A stretch of 64,000 bases of DNA from Oscillospiraceae bacterium (GTDB taxonomy: Bacteria; Bacillota; Clostridia; Oscillospirales; Oscillospiraceae), in the NCBI GenBank assembly GCA_015067885.1, contig SVLO01000009.1, positions 16,549 through 80,548 of the forward strand, given 5' to 3'. This document shows positions 8,548-17,003 of this stretch, in pieces. Below the pieces are notes generated by a model. The model had not been told where the DNA came from, made no database searches, and saw nothing but the letters and a program-made list of their open reading frames with translations. The stretch's first letter is position 1, and every line of letters starts with the position of its first letter. The translations under genes were made by a program, and so were the position numbers.

Positions 8548-9276
8548 ATGGGAACCTTAATTAACTGTGGATTGATTTTACTGGGCGGCATTGTTGGTCT
8601 GCTGTTCAAAAAGGCGGTCAGCCCGGAGATGGAGCGCTCCGTCCAAAAGGCGGTGGGCGTGGCCGTGGTGATGGTGGGTCTGTGCGGCGCCCTGAGCGTT
8701 ATGCTGAGTATGGAGGACGGCAAGCTGAAAAGCTCCGGCGAGCTGCTGCTGGTGGTCAGTCTTGCCCTGGGTACCTTCGTCGGCGAGGCGCTGAAGCTGG
8801 ACCGGCGCATTGACAGCGGCTGCAAGGCCATAGAGCGCAAGTTCAAGGCCAGCAATTTTTCCGCCGGCTTTATCACCGCAAGTCTGATCTACTGCATTGG
8901 GGCCATGGCCATCGTGGGATCCATCCAGGACGGCCTGCTGGGGGACAGCAGCACCCTGATCACCAAGGGCATCATCGACGGTATCACCTCGGTGGTGCTG
9001 GCGGCGACACTGGGCTACGGCGTGCTGTTCTCCGTTATCCCGGTGCTGATATACCAGGGGGCCATGACCCTGCTGGCCGGGACCCTGGACGGCGTGCTGC
9101 AGGGGCAGCTGCTGGACAATATCTGTATGGTGGGCTACGTGCTGGTGCTGTGTATCGGCATCAACTTCCTGTCCAATAAGGACAATCAGATCAAGACGGT
9201 GAATATGCTGCCGGCGGTCTTGGTGCCGGTGGGGTATGAGGTGATACACAGACTGTCGCTTTGGATGCTGAACTGA
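8548..9276 (+). CDS. DUF554 membrane protein
   Basis: A 242-residue membrane protein of the DUF554 (YdfK-like) family with about seven hydrophobic helices. The N-terminal GTLINCGLILLGGIVG segment and the helix containing FVGEALKLDRR are characteristic. The function of the family is unknown, though a transport role is often assumed. The ribosome binding site AAGGAGG lies inside the end of the MATE gene, so the two proteins are translationally close. The pair is bounded by the promoter at 7097 and the terminator at 9283. Confidence 0.9.
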   Translation: MGTLINCGLILLGGIVGLLFKKAVSPEMERSVQKAVGVAVVMVGLCGALSVMLSMEDGKLKSSGELLLVVSLALGTFVGEALKLDRRIDSGCKAIERKFKASNFSAGFITASLIYCIGAMAIVGSIQDGLLGDSSTLITKGIIDGITSVVLAATLGYGVLFSVIPVLIYQGAMTLLAGTLDGVLQGQLLDNICMVGYVLVLCIGINFLSNKDNQIKTVNMLPAVLVPVGYEVIHRLSLWMLN

Positions 9277-9282
9277 ACGACA

Positions 9283-9318
9283 ACGGGCGCACCGCCGGGG
9301 TGCGCCCGTTTCGTTTGC
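9283..9318 (+). terminator. Intrinsic terminator after DUF554
   Basis: Stem ACGGGCGCACC / GGTGCGCCCGT followed by TTCGTTT. Confidence 0.8.
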
Positions 9319-9320
9319 GG

Positions 9321-9444
9321 GGGGCGAGGAATGAGGAATGTCGTAGGGGCCGGCGTCCTCGACGGCCCGCAACTTAATAGAAGTTTGCAGGGTCAGATAT
9401 GTCCGCCGACTGCGTGGGGGTGACCCCACGGCGGTCACCCAAAG
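9321..9444. repeat. Dispersed intergenic repeat, second copy
   Basis: It holds GAGGAATGAGGAATG-type sequence and a nested hairpin (about 9391-9441, GTGGGG/CCCCAC inside CCGCC/GGCGG) ending in CACCCAAAGAAAG. The hairpin part closely resembles the block near 6910-6955. Confidence 0.6.
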
Positions 9445-9480
9445 AAAGCGAGCATCCCCCACGGGATGCTCGCTTTTTGC
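9445..9480. terminator. Bidirectional intrinsic terminator
   Basis: Stem AAGCGAGCATCCC / GGGATGCTCGCTT with T-rich flanks on both strands. It serves the minus-strand lipoprotein gene and backs up the DUF554 terminator. Confidence 0.8.
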
Positions 9481-9492
9481 CGAAGCAGGCGC

Positions 9493-10209
9493 TTATTCAA
9501 AGACCTTGCCCAAAAAGCTCACGTCGCTTTGGCTGTCGCTTATGACCCACTCGTTGTTGGTGTTTACGGCGACCAGGGTAATGGAACCCTTTTGGGGTGT
9601 CAGCTCCGCAATGCTGCGGGTCAGCTCCACCTTAAGGTTCTCGATAACGGGGGCGATGGCGGCCTTGATAATATCGGTCATGGAGCCGTCACCCAACATC
9701 ATCATAAATCCGCCGCCCATAACGGCCAGCATGATTTCCGACTCCAGATCCTCCATGTCGATTTTTGCGATGGCGGCATCCAAAAGTTCGGTCATGGTGA
9801 CAAGAGAAACGTATTCCACGTCTACGGTAAAGACCACGGTATCGCCCTGGATCTGGGCGTTTGTGATTTTATAGGACGCGTAGGACTCGTAGGCGGAGAA
9901 TATCTCGTCCACGATCTCCTGAAACTCGTCGGTGGAAATGCCCAGGGCCTCAAAGGTGGCGAAGGGGACGAGCATACGGTCTTTCAACTCGTCCAGACTC
10001 AAAAAAGCGATCTGGCTGTAATCGACCTGGGCGTCGGTTTCCTCCGCCATGGCCTTCAGGTCCAGCTTGCAAAAGGCGGTCATATAGGCATCGACCGGAA
10101 CCTGAGCCGCCTGGATCGTCTTGGCGTCTTTGTCATCCGCCGGCTGACAGGCGGAAAGCGAACACATAAGCGCGACGACGGTAAGCAGCGAAATGACTTT
10201 CTTAAACAT
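9493..10209 (-). CDS. Secreted lipoprotein of unknown function
   Basis: A 238-residue lipoprotein. The N-terminal signal peptide starts MFKKVISLLTVVALMCSLSAC, and the lipobox LSAC places the lipidated cysteine at residue 21. The rest is acidic and soluble, with a helical segment (about 45-110) and a beta-rich C-terminal half. It may resemble DUF5105-type lipoproteins, but I do not recognise it firmly. The ATG at 10209 has AGAGGGG upstream; the longer frame to 10326 would bury the signal peptide and run past the promoter. It is monocistronic. Confidence 0.82.
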   Translation of the reverse strand: MFKKVISLLTVVALMCSLSACQPADDKDAKTIQAAQVPVDAYMTAFCKLDLKAMAEETDAQVDYSQIAFLSLDELKDRMLVPFATFEALGISTDEFQEIVDEIFSAYESYASYKITNAQIQGDTVVFTVDVEYVSLVTMTELLDAAIAKIDMEDLESEIMLAVMGGGFMMMLGDGSMTDIIKAAIAPVIENLKVELTRSIAELTPQKGSITLVAVNTNNEWVISDSQSDVSFLGKVFE

Positions 10210-10263
10210 ATAAACCCCTCTTTCTCTCTGTGCGGCGAAACGTGCTGCAAAAACAGCGTGTTC

Positions 10264-10292
10264 AGTATAACACGGCGCGGGTGTATTGACAA
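10264..10292 (-). promoter_or_regulatory. Sigma-A promoter of the lipoprotein gene
   Basis: On the minus strand: TTGTCA (10292-10287), a 17-bp spacer and TATACT (10269-10264). It lies inside the longer alternative reading frame and so supports the start at 10209. Confidence 0.75.
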
Positions 10293-10382
10293 GTGCTTTT
10301 AGGAGCGGGTTTTGTATGTGTTCCATGGTTTTGGCCGAGGTGACGGTGTGACGAGGGGGTGGTGGGGCGGCGCTGAAATAAA

Positions 10383-10411
10383 TTGATATTTCCTTGGGTG
10401 TATGCTACAAT
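10383..10411 (+). promoter_or_regulatory. Sigma-A promoter of the polysaccharide plus-strand operon
   Basis: TTGATA (10383-10388), a 17-bp spacer and TACAAT (10406-10411). A TTG at 10383 that could open the frame is itself the -35 box, so translation starts downstream, at 10509. Confidence 0.8.
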
Positions 10412-10508
10412 ACAGGTATATTTCGACGTGGTGTGCCGCAAGCGAAGCTGCCGTGGGTTGGCCGAGTCTGTTGCCGCAGGGAGCGCGCGGGCGAAGGAGG
10501 AGTCCAAA

Positions 10509-12860
10509 ATGGGCAAAAACAACAGAAGGACCGGGGGCCGGACATTGGCGCAGTTGCCCCTTGTGTCGGGCGTGATGCCGTATTTGATGGCGATCGTGTT
10601 TTTCTACGCGGTGTGTCTGTGTTCCACCACCACGGTGAAGGTCACGGCGCTGGTGCTGCTGGCGGCGGCGCTGCTGGTGGGCGGTATTCGGGCCAAGGCG
10701 CTGTGGCAGCAGGTTCGCTGGCCGCTGATGGCGCTGCTGGCGGTGGTCGCCATGGATTTCGTGTCCACGCTCTACGCGGTTTCGGGCAAGTTCGCCCTGA
10801 CTGAATTTGTAAAGGTCGCGGCCGCCTTCTCGTTGACGCTGCTCCTGCTGGCCCTGACACCCAAGAAGGAAGAAACTCTCGGCGCGAGCGTGGCAGCCGT
10901 GCTGGCCCGGGCGACGGCCCTGATGGGACTGGTGAGCATCGATTTGCTGTCCACCCGCTGGATCAGTGGCGCCGTGCTGAGCGTTCTGCGGCGGTTCAGC
11001 TTTGACTTTATCATGCTCAGCGGTGTGGAAGAGGGGGTTCGTATGATCTCTCTGTTCCGCAACCCCAACGTCTTTGCCGGTGTGGCCGGTATCGGCGTGC
11101 TGCTGTCCCTTGGGCTGGTCCACTCCTGCCAACCGGGGAAGAGGCGTATGGAGCATTTGGTATTTCTGTTCATCAATGCCCTGTCCTTCGTGCTGGCCTT
11201 CAGCATGGGTGCCACGGCCACCATTGCCGTGGCTTTCGTGGTGTATCTGCTGCTGGAACAGTCCACCCGGCGGGCAGGACTGCTTGTGTTGATGCTGGAA
11301 ACGCTGCTTGTTACGATTGCGGCGGTCATTCCGATCTCGGTTACGGCCTTCGATGCCTGGAACGGAGTCCAGCCGATCCCCTTACTGTGCGTAGTCTTTG
11401 GAAGCGTGGTGCTGTGTCTGCTGGACCGCTACGTGGTCGGCCGTTTGGAGGAGCGATTGGCCGGGCGCGGCAAGGCCGCGCTGGCGGCTGTGGCGGGACT
11501 GGTGGCGGCGGTGCTGGTGTTTGCCGTGGTCGCCTATAATCTGACCGGAGCCACGGAGCTTGGGGCGGGGGAAAGCCTGCGCCGCAGCATCTATCCTCAG
11601 CCGGGACAGTACACCCTCAGTGCGCAGACCTCTGCCCCGGTCAAGGTGGTCATCGAAAGCCAAAATCGGGAGCAGACCATGATGCACACCAGGACGGAGC
11701 TGTACCGGGGAGATTTGGCCCGGGCGGAGTTTACCGTCCCGGAGGACTGCCTTGTGGTTTACGTTACCCTCAGCGCCGGGGAGGATGTCCGGCTGGAACA
11801 GGTGCTGTGGTCCGGAGCCGATGACGGCGGAGCGGTCCCCCTGGGATACAAGCTGCTGCCCGGCTTTGTGGCAAACCGTATCCAGGGCTTGTTTGCCAAC
11901 CAAAACGCCATTCAGCGCACCGTGTTTTTTGAGGATGGCATCAAACTCTTTCAGCGCAGCCCGGTGGTTGGCCGGGGAATGGGCAGCTATGAAAACGGCG
12001 TACCCAGCGTGCAGCAGTTTTTCTATGAAACCAAGTACGCCCACAACCATTACATTCAGGTGCTGGCGGAAACCGGAGCCATCGGACTGCTGCTCTTCGT
12101 GGGTCTGCTGGCGGTCTGCGCCGTGGTGATCCTGCGCTGCCGGCGGCAGCGGCCGGATACGGCGCTGACCGCGTGCCTGGGCGGGGCGCTGGCCTTTATG
12201 GCCGGCCACGCCGGAGTAGAGGTGGTATTTTCCTACTACGCCTACCTGCCCTTTGCCTTCGGTGTGTTCGCGCTGATCAATCTGTGCTGCGCCCGGCCCG
12301 TGGGACGAAAGGCGGTGCGCGGGGGCGTTTTGGCGGTCGCCGCGGCGGTCTTGGGCGTGTTTCTTGTTCTGCTGGCCAACAACGTGAGTGTAAAGCGGAT
12401 AACGGAGAAGAGCCGGGTCACCTTTGAGGAGCTGGCGCAAGCGGCGGCAAAGGACCGGTACGAATGGGCGGACTATATGCTCACCTACGTGTCCGCCGCC
12501 CATAACGCGCCGGACAGCCCTGAAGTGCAGGCCCAGGCGGCGGAGTACGCCGCCCGGCTGGAGCGGGTGGACTCCAACACCATTCCCCTGTACCTGGCTG
12601 AATATTACTTTGACAGCGGGAACGTGGAGCGGGCAATGGCTATGCTGGAAAAATACGTGACGTACGTTTCCTCCGACCCGAAGGTGTGGCAAAAAGCGGT
12701 GGACGTGATGGAGGCAAACGAGGTTGATGCCCAGCCCTTCCGTGACGGCGTGGCGCGCATTGTCGATCTTTTGCGGCAGTGGAATGAGGAGAATATGGGC
12801 CAAATTACCCTTACCCCATCCAATCAGGCGTTTCTGCAGAGAATGGGCGTACAACAGTAA
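10509..12860 (+). CDS. O-antigen ligase/polymerase (Wzy)-like membrane protein with C-terminal helical-repeat region
   Basis: A 783-residue polytopic membrane protein. The N-terminal half has about ten helices, including FRNPNVFAG near residue 185. A soluble beta-rich insert (about 350-455) follows. Next comes the Wzy_C hallmark with AHNHYIQVLAETGAIG near residue 510, further helices, and a soluble TPR-like C-terminus (about 620-783). Such proteins polymerise undecaprenyl-linked repeat units or ligate glycans on the outer face. The ATG at 10509 follows GAAGGAGGAG. It heads an operon with a sugar transferase and a GT4. Whether it is polymerase or ligase cannot be decided from sequence. Confidence 0.85.
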   Translation: MGKNNRRTGGRTLAQLPLVSGVMPYLMAIVFFYAVCLCSTTTVKVTALVLLAAALLVGGIRAKALWQQVRWPLMALLAVVAMDFVSTLYAVSGKFALTEFVKVAAAFSLTLLLLALTPKKEETLGASVAAVLARATALMGLVSIDLLSTRWISGAVLSVLRRFSFDFIMLSGVEEGVRMISLFRNPNVFAGVAGIGVLLSLGLVHSCQPGKRRMEHLVFLFINALSFVLAFSMGATATIAVAFVVYLLLEQSTRRAGLLVLMLETLLVTIAAVIPISVTAFDAWNGVQPIPLLCVVFGSVVLCLLDRYVVGRLEERLAGRGKAALAAVAGLVAAVLVFAVVAYNLTGATELGAGESLRRSIYPQPGQYTLSAQTSAPVKVVIESQNREQTMMHTRTELYRGDLARAEFTVPEDCLVVYVTLSAGEDVRLEQVLWSGADDGGAVPLGYKLLPGFVANRIQGLFANQNAIQRTVFFEDGIKLFQRSPVVGRGMGSYENGVPSVQQFFYETKYAHNHYIQVLAETGAIGLLLFVGLLAVCAVVILRCRRQRPDTALTACLGGALAFMAGHAGVEVVFSYYAYLPFAFGVFALINLCCARPVGRKAVRGGVLAVAAAVLGVFLVLLANNVSVKRITEKSRVTFEELAQAAAKDRYEWADYMLTYVSAAHNAPDSPEVQAQAAEYAARLERVDSNTIPLYLAEYYFDSGNVERAMAMLEKYVTYVSSDPKVWQKAVDVMEANEVDAQPFRDGVARIVDLLRQWNEENMGQITLTPSNQAFLQRMGVQQ

Positions 12861-12878
12861 TGGTTTGAGGTGAATGGT

Positions 12879-14270
12879 ATGATCAAAGAAAATCAGAAAC
12901 TGATCAACCAACTGAACGTACTCAGTGATGGGGTCATCATTCTGCTGATGATGCCGCTGGCCTGGTGGATCCGATTTTTCCTCATGCCCGGCGGGCGATT
13001 TTCGGTACCCTTTTCCGGCTATATGCTGTTGGCGCTGGGGATGGTGGTCCTGTGCCTGTTCACCTATGCGGGGGCCGGTATGTACCAGTCCTTTCGCCGG
13101 GTATCCATTTTGAAGGAGCTGACCCGGCTGTGGCTGGCCAGCCTGCTGGACATGGCGCTGGGATTGAGTATGCTGTTCGTTCTGCGCGGCATTGATTTTT
13201 CCCGTTGGACCATGGCGCTGTTCTTTCTGTTGAGCGTCGGATGCCTGAGCGCAAAGCGGGTGCTTGGGCGCAGGGTCATGCGACAACTGCGCGCCAAGGG
13301 CTACAATCAAAAACACGTTGTTGTTTTGGGCAACGGTCCCACGGCGGACCGATACCTGCAGGTCATTGGGAGCCAACGCCACCTGGGCTACCACGCGGCC
13401 GGATACGTTGCCGGCTGTCCGGCAGAGGGCATGGAAGGGCTGCGCTACTTCGGCACCTATGACCGGTTGGAAACGATTTTGGATGAGCAGCGCCCGGACG
13501 AGGTGGTCTGCGCCCTGGAGCCGGAGGATTATAAGCACACGCCGGCCCTGATCGCCGCCTGCGAGAAGACCGGGACCAAGCTGGCCATTATCCCCTTCTA
13601 CTCCGCGTACATGACCGCGAACCCGCAGTTTGACGACATTGGCGGCGTCCCCCTGCTGAATATCCGAAGGCTTCCGCTGGACAACTGGGGCAACGCCTTT
13701 GTCAAGCGGGCGGCGGATCTGGTGATTTCGGGGGTTCTGCTGCTGCTGACCAGCCCCGTCATGCTCCTTTGCGCCGTGGGCGTGAAGCTGTCCTCTCCGG
13801 GACCCGTCATCTTCCGGCAGGAGCGGGTAGGCCGGGGCAAAAAGACGTTTTATATGTACAAATTCCGCTCCATGCGGGTCAACGATACCCAGGACACCGG
13901 CTGGAGCCGGGCGCAGGACTGTCGCAAGACGGGCTTTGGCGCGTTTATCCGCAAATTCTCTTTGGATGAATTGCCCCAGCTGGTCAACGTGTTCCGGGGG
14001 GATATGAGCCTGGTGGGACCCCGGCCCGAGGTACCCTATTACGTGGAGCAGTTCAAAGAGGAGGTCCCCCTCTACATGGTCAAGCATCAGGTGCGCCCCG
14101 GCATTACCGGCTGGGCCCAGGTCAACGGTCTGCGGGGGGATACCTCCATCAAAGCGCGCATTGAGCATGACCTGTACTACATCGAAAACTGGAACGTACT
14201 TCTGGACGTGAAGATTTTGTTTATGACCATCTTTGGAGGGAAATTTATCAACGACGAAGCGCTGAAATAA
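12879..14270 (+). CDS. Undecaprenyl-phosphate sugar phosphotransferase (initiating glycosyltransferase)
   Basis: A 463-residue membrane enzyme of the exopolysaccharide polyprenyl glycosylphosphotransferase group. Four N-terminal helices precede a nucleotide-binding-like CoA_binding_3 region (about 140-240). The catalytic bacterial sugar transferase domain lies at about 275-463, with FRQERVGRG, YKFRSM, LDELPQL, VGPRPE and PGITGWAQV. It transfers a sugar phosphate from a nucleotide sugar to undecaprenyl phosphate, the first committed step of a surface glycan. The ATG at 12879 is used; GTG at 12870 overlaps the GAGGTG ribosome binding site. It starts 18 bp after the Wzy-like gene. Confidence 0.94.
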   Translation: MIKENQKLINQLNVLSDGVIILLMMPLAWWIRFFLMPGGRFSVPFSGYMLLALGMVVLCLFTYAGAGMYQSFRRVSILKELTRLWLASLLDMALGLSMLFVLRGIDFSRWTMALFFLLSVGCLSAKRVLGRRVMRQLRAKGYNQKHVVVLGNGPTADRYLQVIGSQRHLGYHAAGYVAGCPAEGMEGLRYFGTYDRLETILDEQRPDEVVCALEPEDYKHTPALIAACEKTGTKLAIIPFYSAYMTANPQFDDIGGVPLLNIRRLPLDNWGNAFVKRAADLVISGVLLLLTSPVMLLCAVGVKLSSPGPVIFRQERVGRGKKTFYMYKFRSMRVNDTQDTGWSRAQDCRKTGFGAFIRKFSLDELPQLVNVFRGDMSLVGPRPEVPYYVEQFKEEVPLYMVKHQVRPGITGWAQVNGLRGDTSIKARIEHDLYYIENWNVLLDVKILFMTIFGGKFINDEALK

Positions 14271-14299
14271 CGGCCCGGCGTTGAGGAAAGGAGCCGCCC

Positions 14300-15430
14300 A
14301 TGGGACACAAGGTGCTGTTTACCGCATCTACATACTCGCATATCCGCAACTTCCATCTGCCCTATTTGAAGCTGTTCGGGGATGCGGGGTGGCGGGTCCG
14401 CGTGGCCTGCGGCGGCGGGGAGATGGACCTCCCCGGTGCGGACGCCGTTCTCCATGTACCCTTTCGCAAGACCATGACGGCTCTGGGCAACCTCCGGGCG
14501 GCGGCGAGGCTGCGCCGGGACATCCGGGCGGAGGGCTATGACCTTGTCATCACCCACACCTCCCTGGCGGCCTTTTTCACCCGGCTGGCCCTGCTGGGGC
14601 TGAAAGGGCGGCCCACGGTCATCAATATGGTCCACGGTTATCTGTTTGATAACCGCACCGGCGGGTTGAAACGGCGGATTTTGCTGACTGCCGAACGGTT
14701 GACGGCGCCGGTGACCGACCTGGTTTTGACCATGAACCGGGAGGACTATGAGATCGCCTGCAAATACAAATTGGGCCGCCGGGTGGAGAATGTCCCCGGT
14801 GTGGGGGTGGACTTTGCCAAACTGGACGGGGACCGAAGGCAGGCGGCTGCCGCCCTGCGGCGGGAGCTGGGCATCGCCCCGGAGGCCTTCGTGCTGTTCT
14901 ACGCCGCGGAGCTGTCCGGCCGCAAGAGCCAGCCGGTGCTGATCCGGGCCATGGAGCGCCTGCCCCGGCGGGCGGTGCTGGTGCTGGCCGGAGCGGGGGC
15001 GGAGGAGCGGCGTTGCCGCCGGCTCGCCCGGGAGCTGGGCGTGGAGGACCGGGTGATCTTCCCGGGCCATGTGAGCGACGTTCCCCTGTGGTACGCAATG
15101 GCGGACGCGGTGGCACCCTCCAGCCGCAGCGAGGGGTTGCCCTTCAACGTTATGGAGGCCATGTACCGCGGCCTGCCTGTGGTGGCAAGCGCGGTAAAGG
15201 GTCACACCGACCTGATCGACCACGGCGAAACCGGCCTGCTGTACCCCTACGGCGACCATGTGGCCTGCGCCGAAGCCGTAGCGCGGCTGATGGAGGATCC
15301 GGTGCTGGCCCACGCTTTGGGTGAAAACGCCCGGGAGCAGGTGGTGCGGTATGATTTGGGTCCTGTGGGCGAACTGGTATTTGACCGATATCTGTCCTGC
15401 GTGGAGCAGGCGGAGCCGGTAACGCGATAA
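14300..15430 (+). CDS. Glycosyltransferase family 4 (GT-B fold)
   Basis: A 376-residue cytoplasmic glycosyltransferase. The N-terminal Glyco_trans_4-like half contains VITHTSLAAFFTRL near residue 85. The C-terminal Glycos_transf_1 half has GAGAEERRCRRLA and the donor-binding SEGLPFNVMEAM motif near residue 275, which contains the conserved glutamates. It likely adds a sugar to the lipid-linked intermediate made by the upstream enzyme. The ribosome binding site is AAAGGAG. It ends the plus-strand polysaccharide operon and meets the opposing operon tail to tail. Confidence 0.92.
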   Translation: MGHKVLFTASTYSHIRNFHLPYLKLFGDAGWRVRVACGGGEMDLPGADAVLHVPFRKTMTALGNLRAAARLRRDIRAEGYDLVITHTSLAAFFTRLALLGLKGRPTVINMVHGYLFDNRTGGLKRRILLTAERLTAPVTDLVLTMNREDYEIACKYKLGRRVENVPGVGVDFAKLDGDRRQAAAALRRELGIAPEAFVLFYAAELSGRKSQPVLIRAMERLPRRAVLVLAGAGAEERRCRRLARELGVEDRVIFPGHVSDVPLWYAMADAVAPSSRSEGLPFNVMEAMYRGLPVVASAVKGHTDLIDHGETGLLYPYGDHVACAEAVARLMEDPVLAHALGENAREQVVRYDLGPVGELVFDRYLSCVEQAEPVTR

Positions 15431-15435
15431 AATAA

Positions 15436-15476
15436 AAAACCGTGTATCCGCCAAACGGCGGATACACGGTTTTTGT
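15436..15476. terminator. Bidirectional terminator between convergent polysaccharide operons
   Basis: A near-perfect 18-bp stem (AAAAACCGTGTATCCGCC paired with its complement around AAAC), flanked by A and T tracts. It ends both operons within the 49-bp gap. Confidence 0.93.
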
Positions 15477-15479
15477 TTG

Positions 15480-16220
15480 TCACTTTTTGTCCAAAAAGGC
15501 CTGATAGCGGTCGCAGATGCCCTGCACGTCGTCACCGAACTCCACCTGCTGACCCTTGTGCAGCCACAGAATTTTGTTGCACATTTGGCGCACCTGGGCG
15601 ATGGAGTGGGAAACCAGGATGGTGGTGGCACCGCCGGTGATGATCTCGCGCATTTTGGCCTCGCTCTTTTTGCGGAAGGCGCCGTCGCCTACGGACAGCA
15701 CCTCGTCCAAGATCAGAATGTCCGGCCGGACCAGGGAGGCGATGGAGAAGGCCAGCCGGGACTTCATACCGGAGGACAACTGCTTGAAGGGGCGGTCCTC
15801 AAAATCCTTCAGCTCGGCAAAGTCGATGATCTGGTCGTACATTTCCTTCATGAATTTGCGGGTGTAGCCCAGCATGGCGCCCCGGAGATAGGTGTTCTCC
15901 CGGACGGTCAGGTCGCCGTCAAAGCCGCTGCCCAGCTCCAGCAGGGCGGCGATGGTACCCTCCCGCTTGACCCAGCCGGTGGTAGGTTCCATAATGCCGG
16001 AAACGGCCTTGAGCAGGGTGGACTTGCCCGCGCCGTTGCTGCCGATGATGCCCAGCATATCGCCCTTTTCCAGGGAGAAGGTGATATCCTTGTCCGCCCA
16101 AAACTCCGTGACCCGATATTTGCCCCTCAGCTTGCGCAGCACGTACTCTTTCAGGCCGATGTCCTTGAAGTCCCCCGTCATGTAACGGATGGAAACGCCG
16201 TTTACTTCCAATATGCTCAT
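15480..16220 (-). CDS. Polysaccharide ABC transporter ATP-binding protein
   Basis: A 246-residue ATPase of the TagH/KpsT/Wzt type. Walker A is GSNGAGKST, the signature LSSGMKSRLA, Walker B DILILDEVLSVGD, and the switch His is in ILVSHS. It has no C-terminal carbohydrate-binding extension of the kind that reads O-antigen ends in some Wzt proteins. It partners the permease encoded just upstream, and together they export a lipid-linked glycan or teichoic-acid-like polymer. The ATG at 16220 follows GGAGGG; the longer frame would include the ribosome binding site. Confidence 0.93.
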   Translation of the reverse strand: MSILEVNGVSIRYMTGDFKDIGLKEYVLRKLRGKYRVTEFWADKDITFSLEKGDMLGIIGSNGAGKSTLLKAVSGIMEPTTGWVKREGTIAALLELGSGFDGDLTVRENTYLRGAMLGYTRKFMKEMYDQIIDFAELKDFEDRPFKQLSSGMKSRLAFSIASLVRPDILILDEVLSVGDGAFRKKSEAKMREIITGGATTILVSHSIAQVRQMCNKILWLHKGQQVEFGDDVQGICDRYQAFLDKK

Positions 16221-16231
16221 AGCGCCCTCCG

Positions 16232-16999
16232 TCACACGTAATACAGGAATTTGGTGTTGTACTTCTTATACATCCGGCAGCCGACACCCAGCACGATGAT
16301 CACATACGCCGCCATGAGCAGGTGGAACCAAAGGGAGGGGACGGTGGCCTCGATAACGATCTTGCGGAAGTAGCGGATAAAGAGGTACACCGGATTGAGC
16401 AGGAACAGGTTTTGCACCGTGGGGCTGTATCCGTCGATGCTGTAGAAGATGGCGGACATATACATCAAAAGCTGCACGAAGACCGACCAAAGGTACTGCA
16501 CGTCCCGGAAGAAGACGTACAGGGCGGACAGGACCAGGCCCACGCCCAGATTGAACAGCACCAGGCAGGCCGTGGGGTACAGCAGACAGACGAACTTCCA
16601 GGTGAAGGTGATGTTGTCCAGCAGACAGAACAGGAAGAACACGCACAGGGTCAGGCCGAAGTTGATCAGGGTCTGTACGTTCTTGGACAGCAGGAACATA
16701 TACTTGGGGACGTTCACCTTGGTGAAGATGCCGGCGTTGCTCATCAGGGAGGTCATACCCTGACTTGTGGCCTCGTTGAAGTAGGAAAATACGAGGTTGC
16801 CGCAGAACAGATAGGTGGTGTAATGCTCCACAGAGCGGCCGAAAAACTGCGTGAAGACCAGCCGCATGACCAGCAGGGTCAGCAGCGGGGACAGCACGCT
16901 CCAGGCCATGCCCAAAACGGTGCGCTTGTATTTCTTTTTGAAGTCGCGCTTGACCAGTTCCTCGAAGAGGAATTGGTGCTGAAACAGCGTTGTCTTCAT
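16232..16999 (-). CDS. Polysaccharide ABC transporter permease (ABC-2 type)
   Basis: A 255-residue ABC-2 membrane protein like TagG/KpsM/Wzm. The amphipathic N-terminus KRDFKKKYKRTVLGMAWSVL leads into six helices, and the C-terminal part has LNPVYLFIRYFRKIV. It forms the channel for the ATPase encoded 11 bp downstream. The ATG at 16999 is four bases from the stop codon of the pyruvyl transferase gene, so translation is probably coupled; a longer frame would overlap that gene deeply. Confidence 0.93.
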   Translation of the reverse strand: MKTTLFQHQFLFEELVKRDFKKKYKRTVLGMAWSVLSPLLTLLVMRLVFTQFFGRSVEHYTTYLFCGNLVFSYFNEATSQGMTSLMSNAGIFTKVNVPKYMFLLSKNVQTLINFGLTLCVFFLFCLLDNITFTWKFVCLLYPTACLVLFNLGVGLVLSALYVFFRDVQYLWSVFVQLLMYMSAIFYSIDGYSPTVQNLFLLNPVYLFIRYFRKIVIEATVPSLWFHLLMAAYVIIVLGVGCRMYKKYNTKFLYYV

Positions 17000-17003
17000 A
17001 CTC

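Noticed and set aside
11382..14168. A 928-codon open frame on the minus strand across the polysaccharide genes
   Set aside because: It lies antisense to the Wzy-like and sugar transferase genes, both strongly supported by motifs. Its Gln/His/Arg-rich composition is typical of a shadow frame in GC-rich coding DNA, and it has no domain.
15480..16999. An O-antigen-type Wzt with carbohydrate-binding domain
   Set aside because: The ATPase ends at 246 residues, right after the ABC domain; there is no room for the binding extension.
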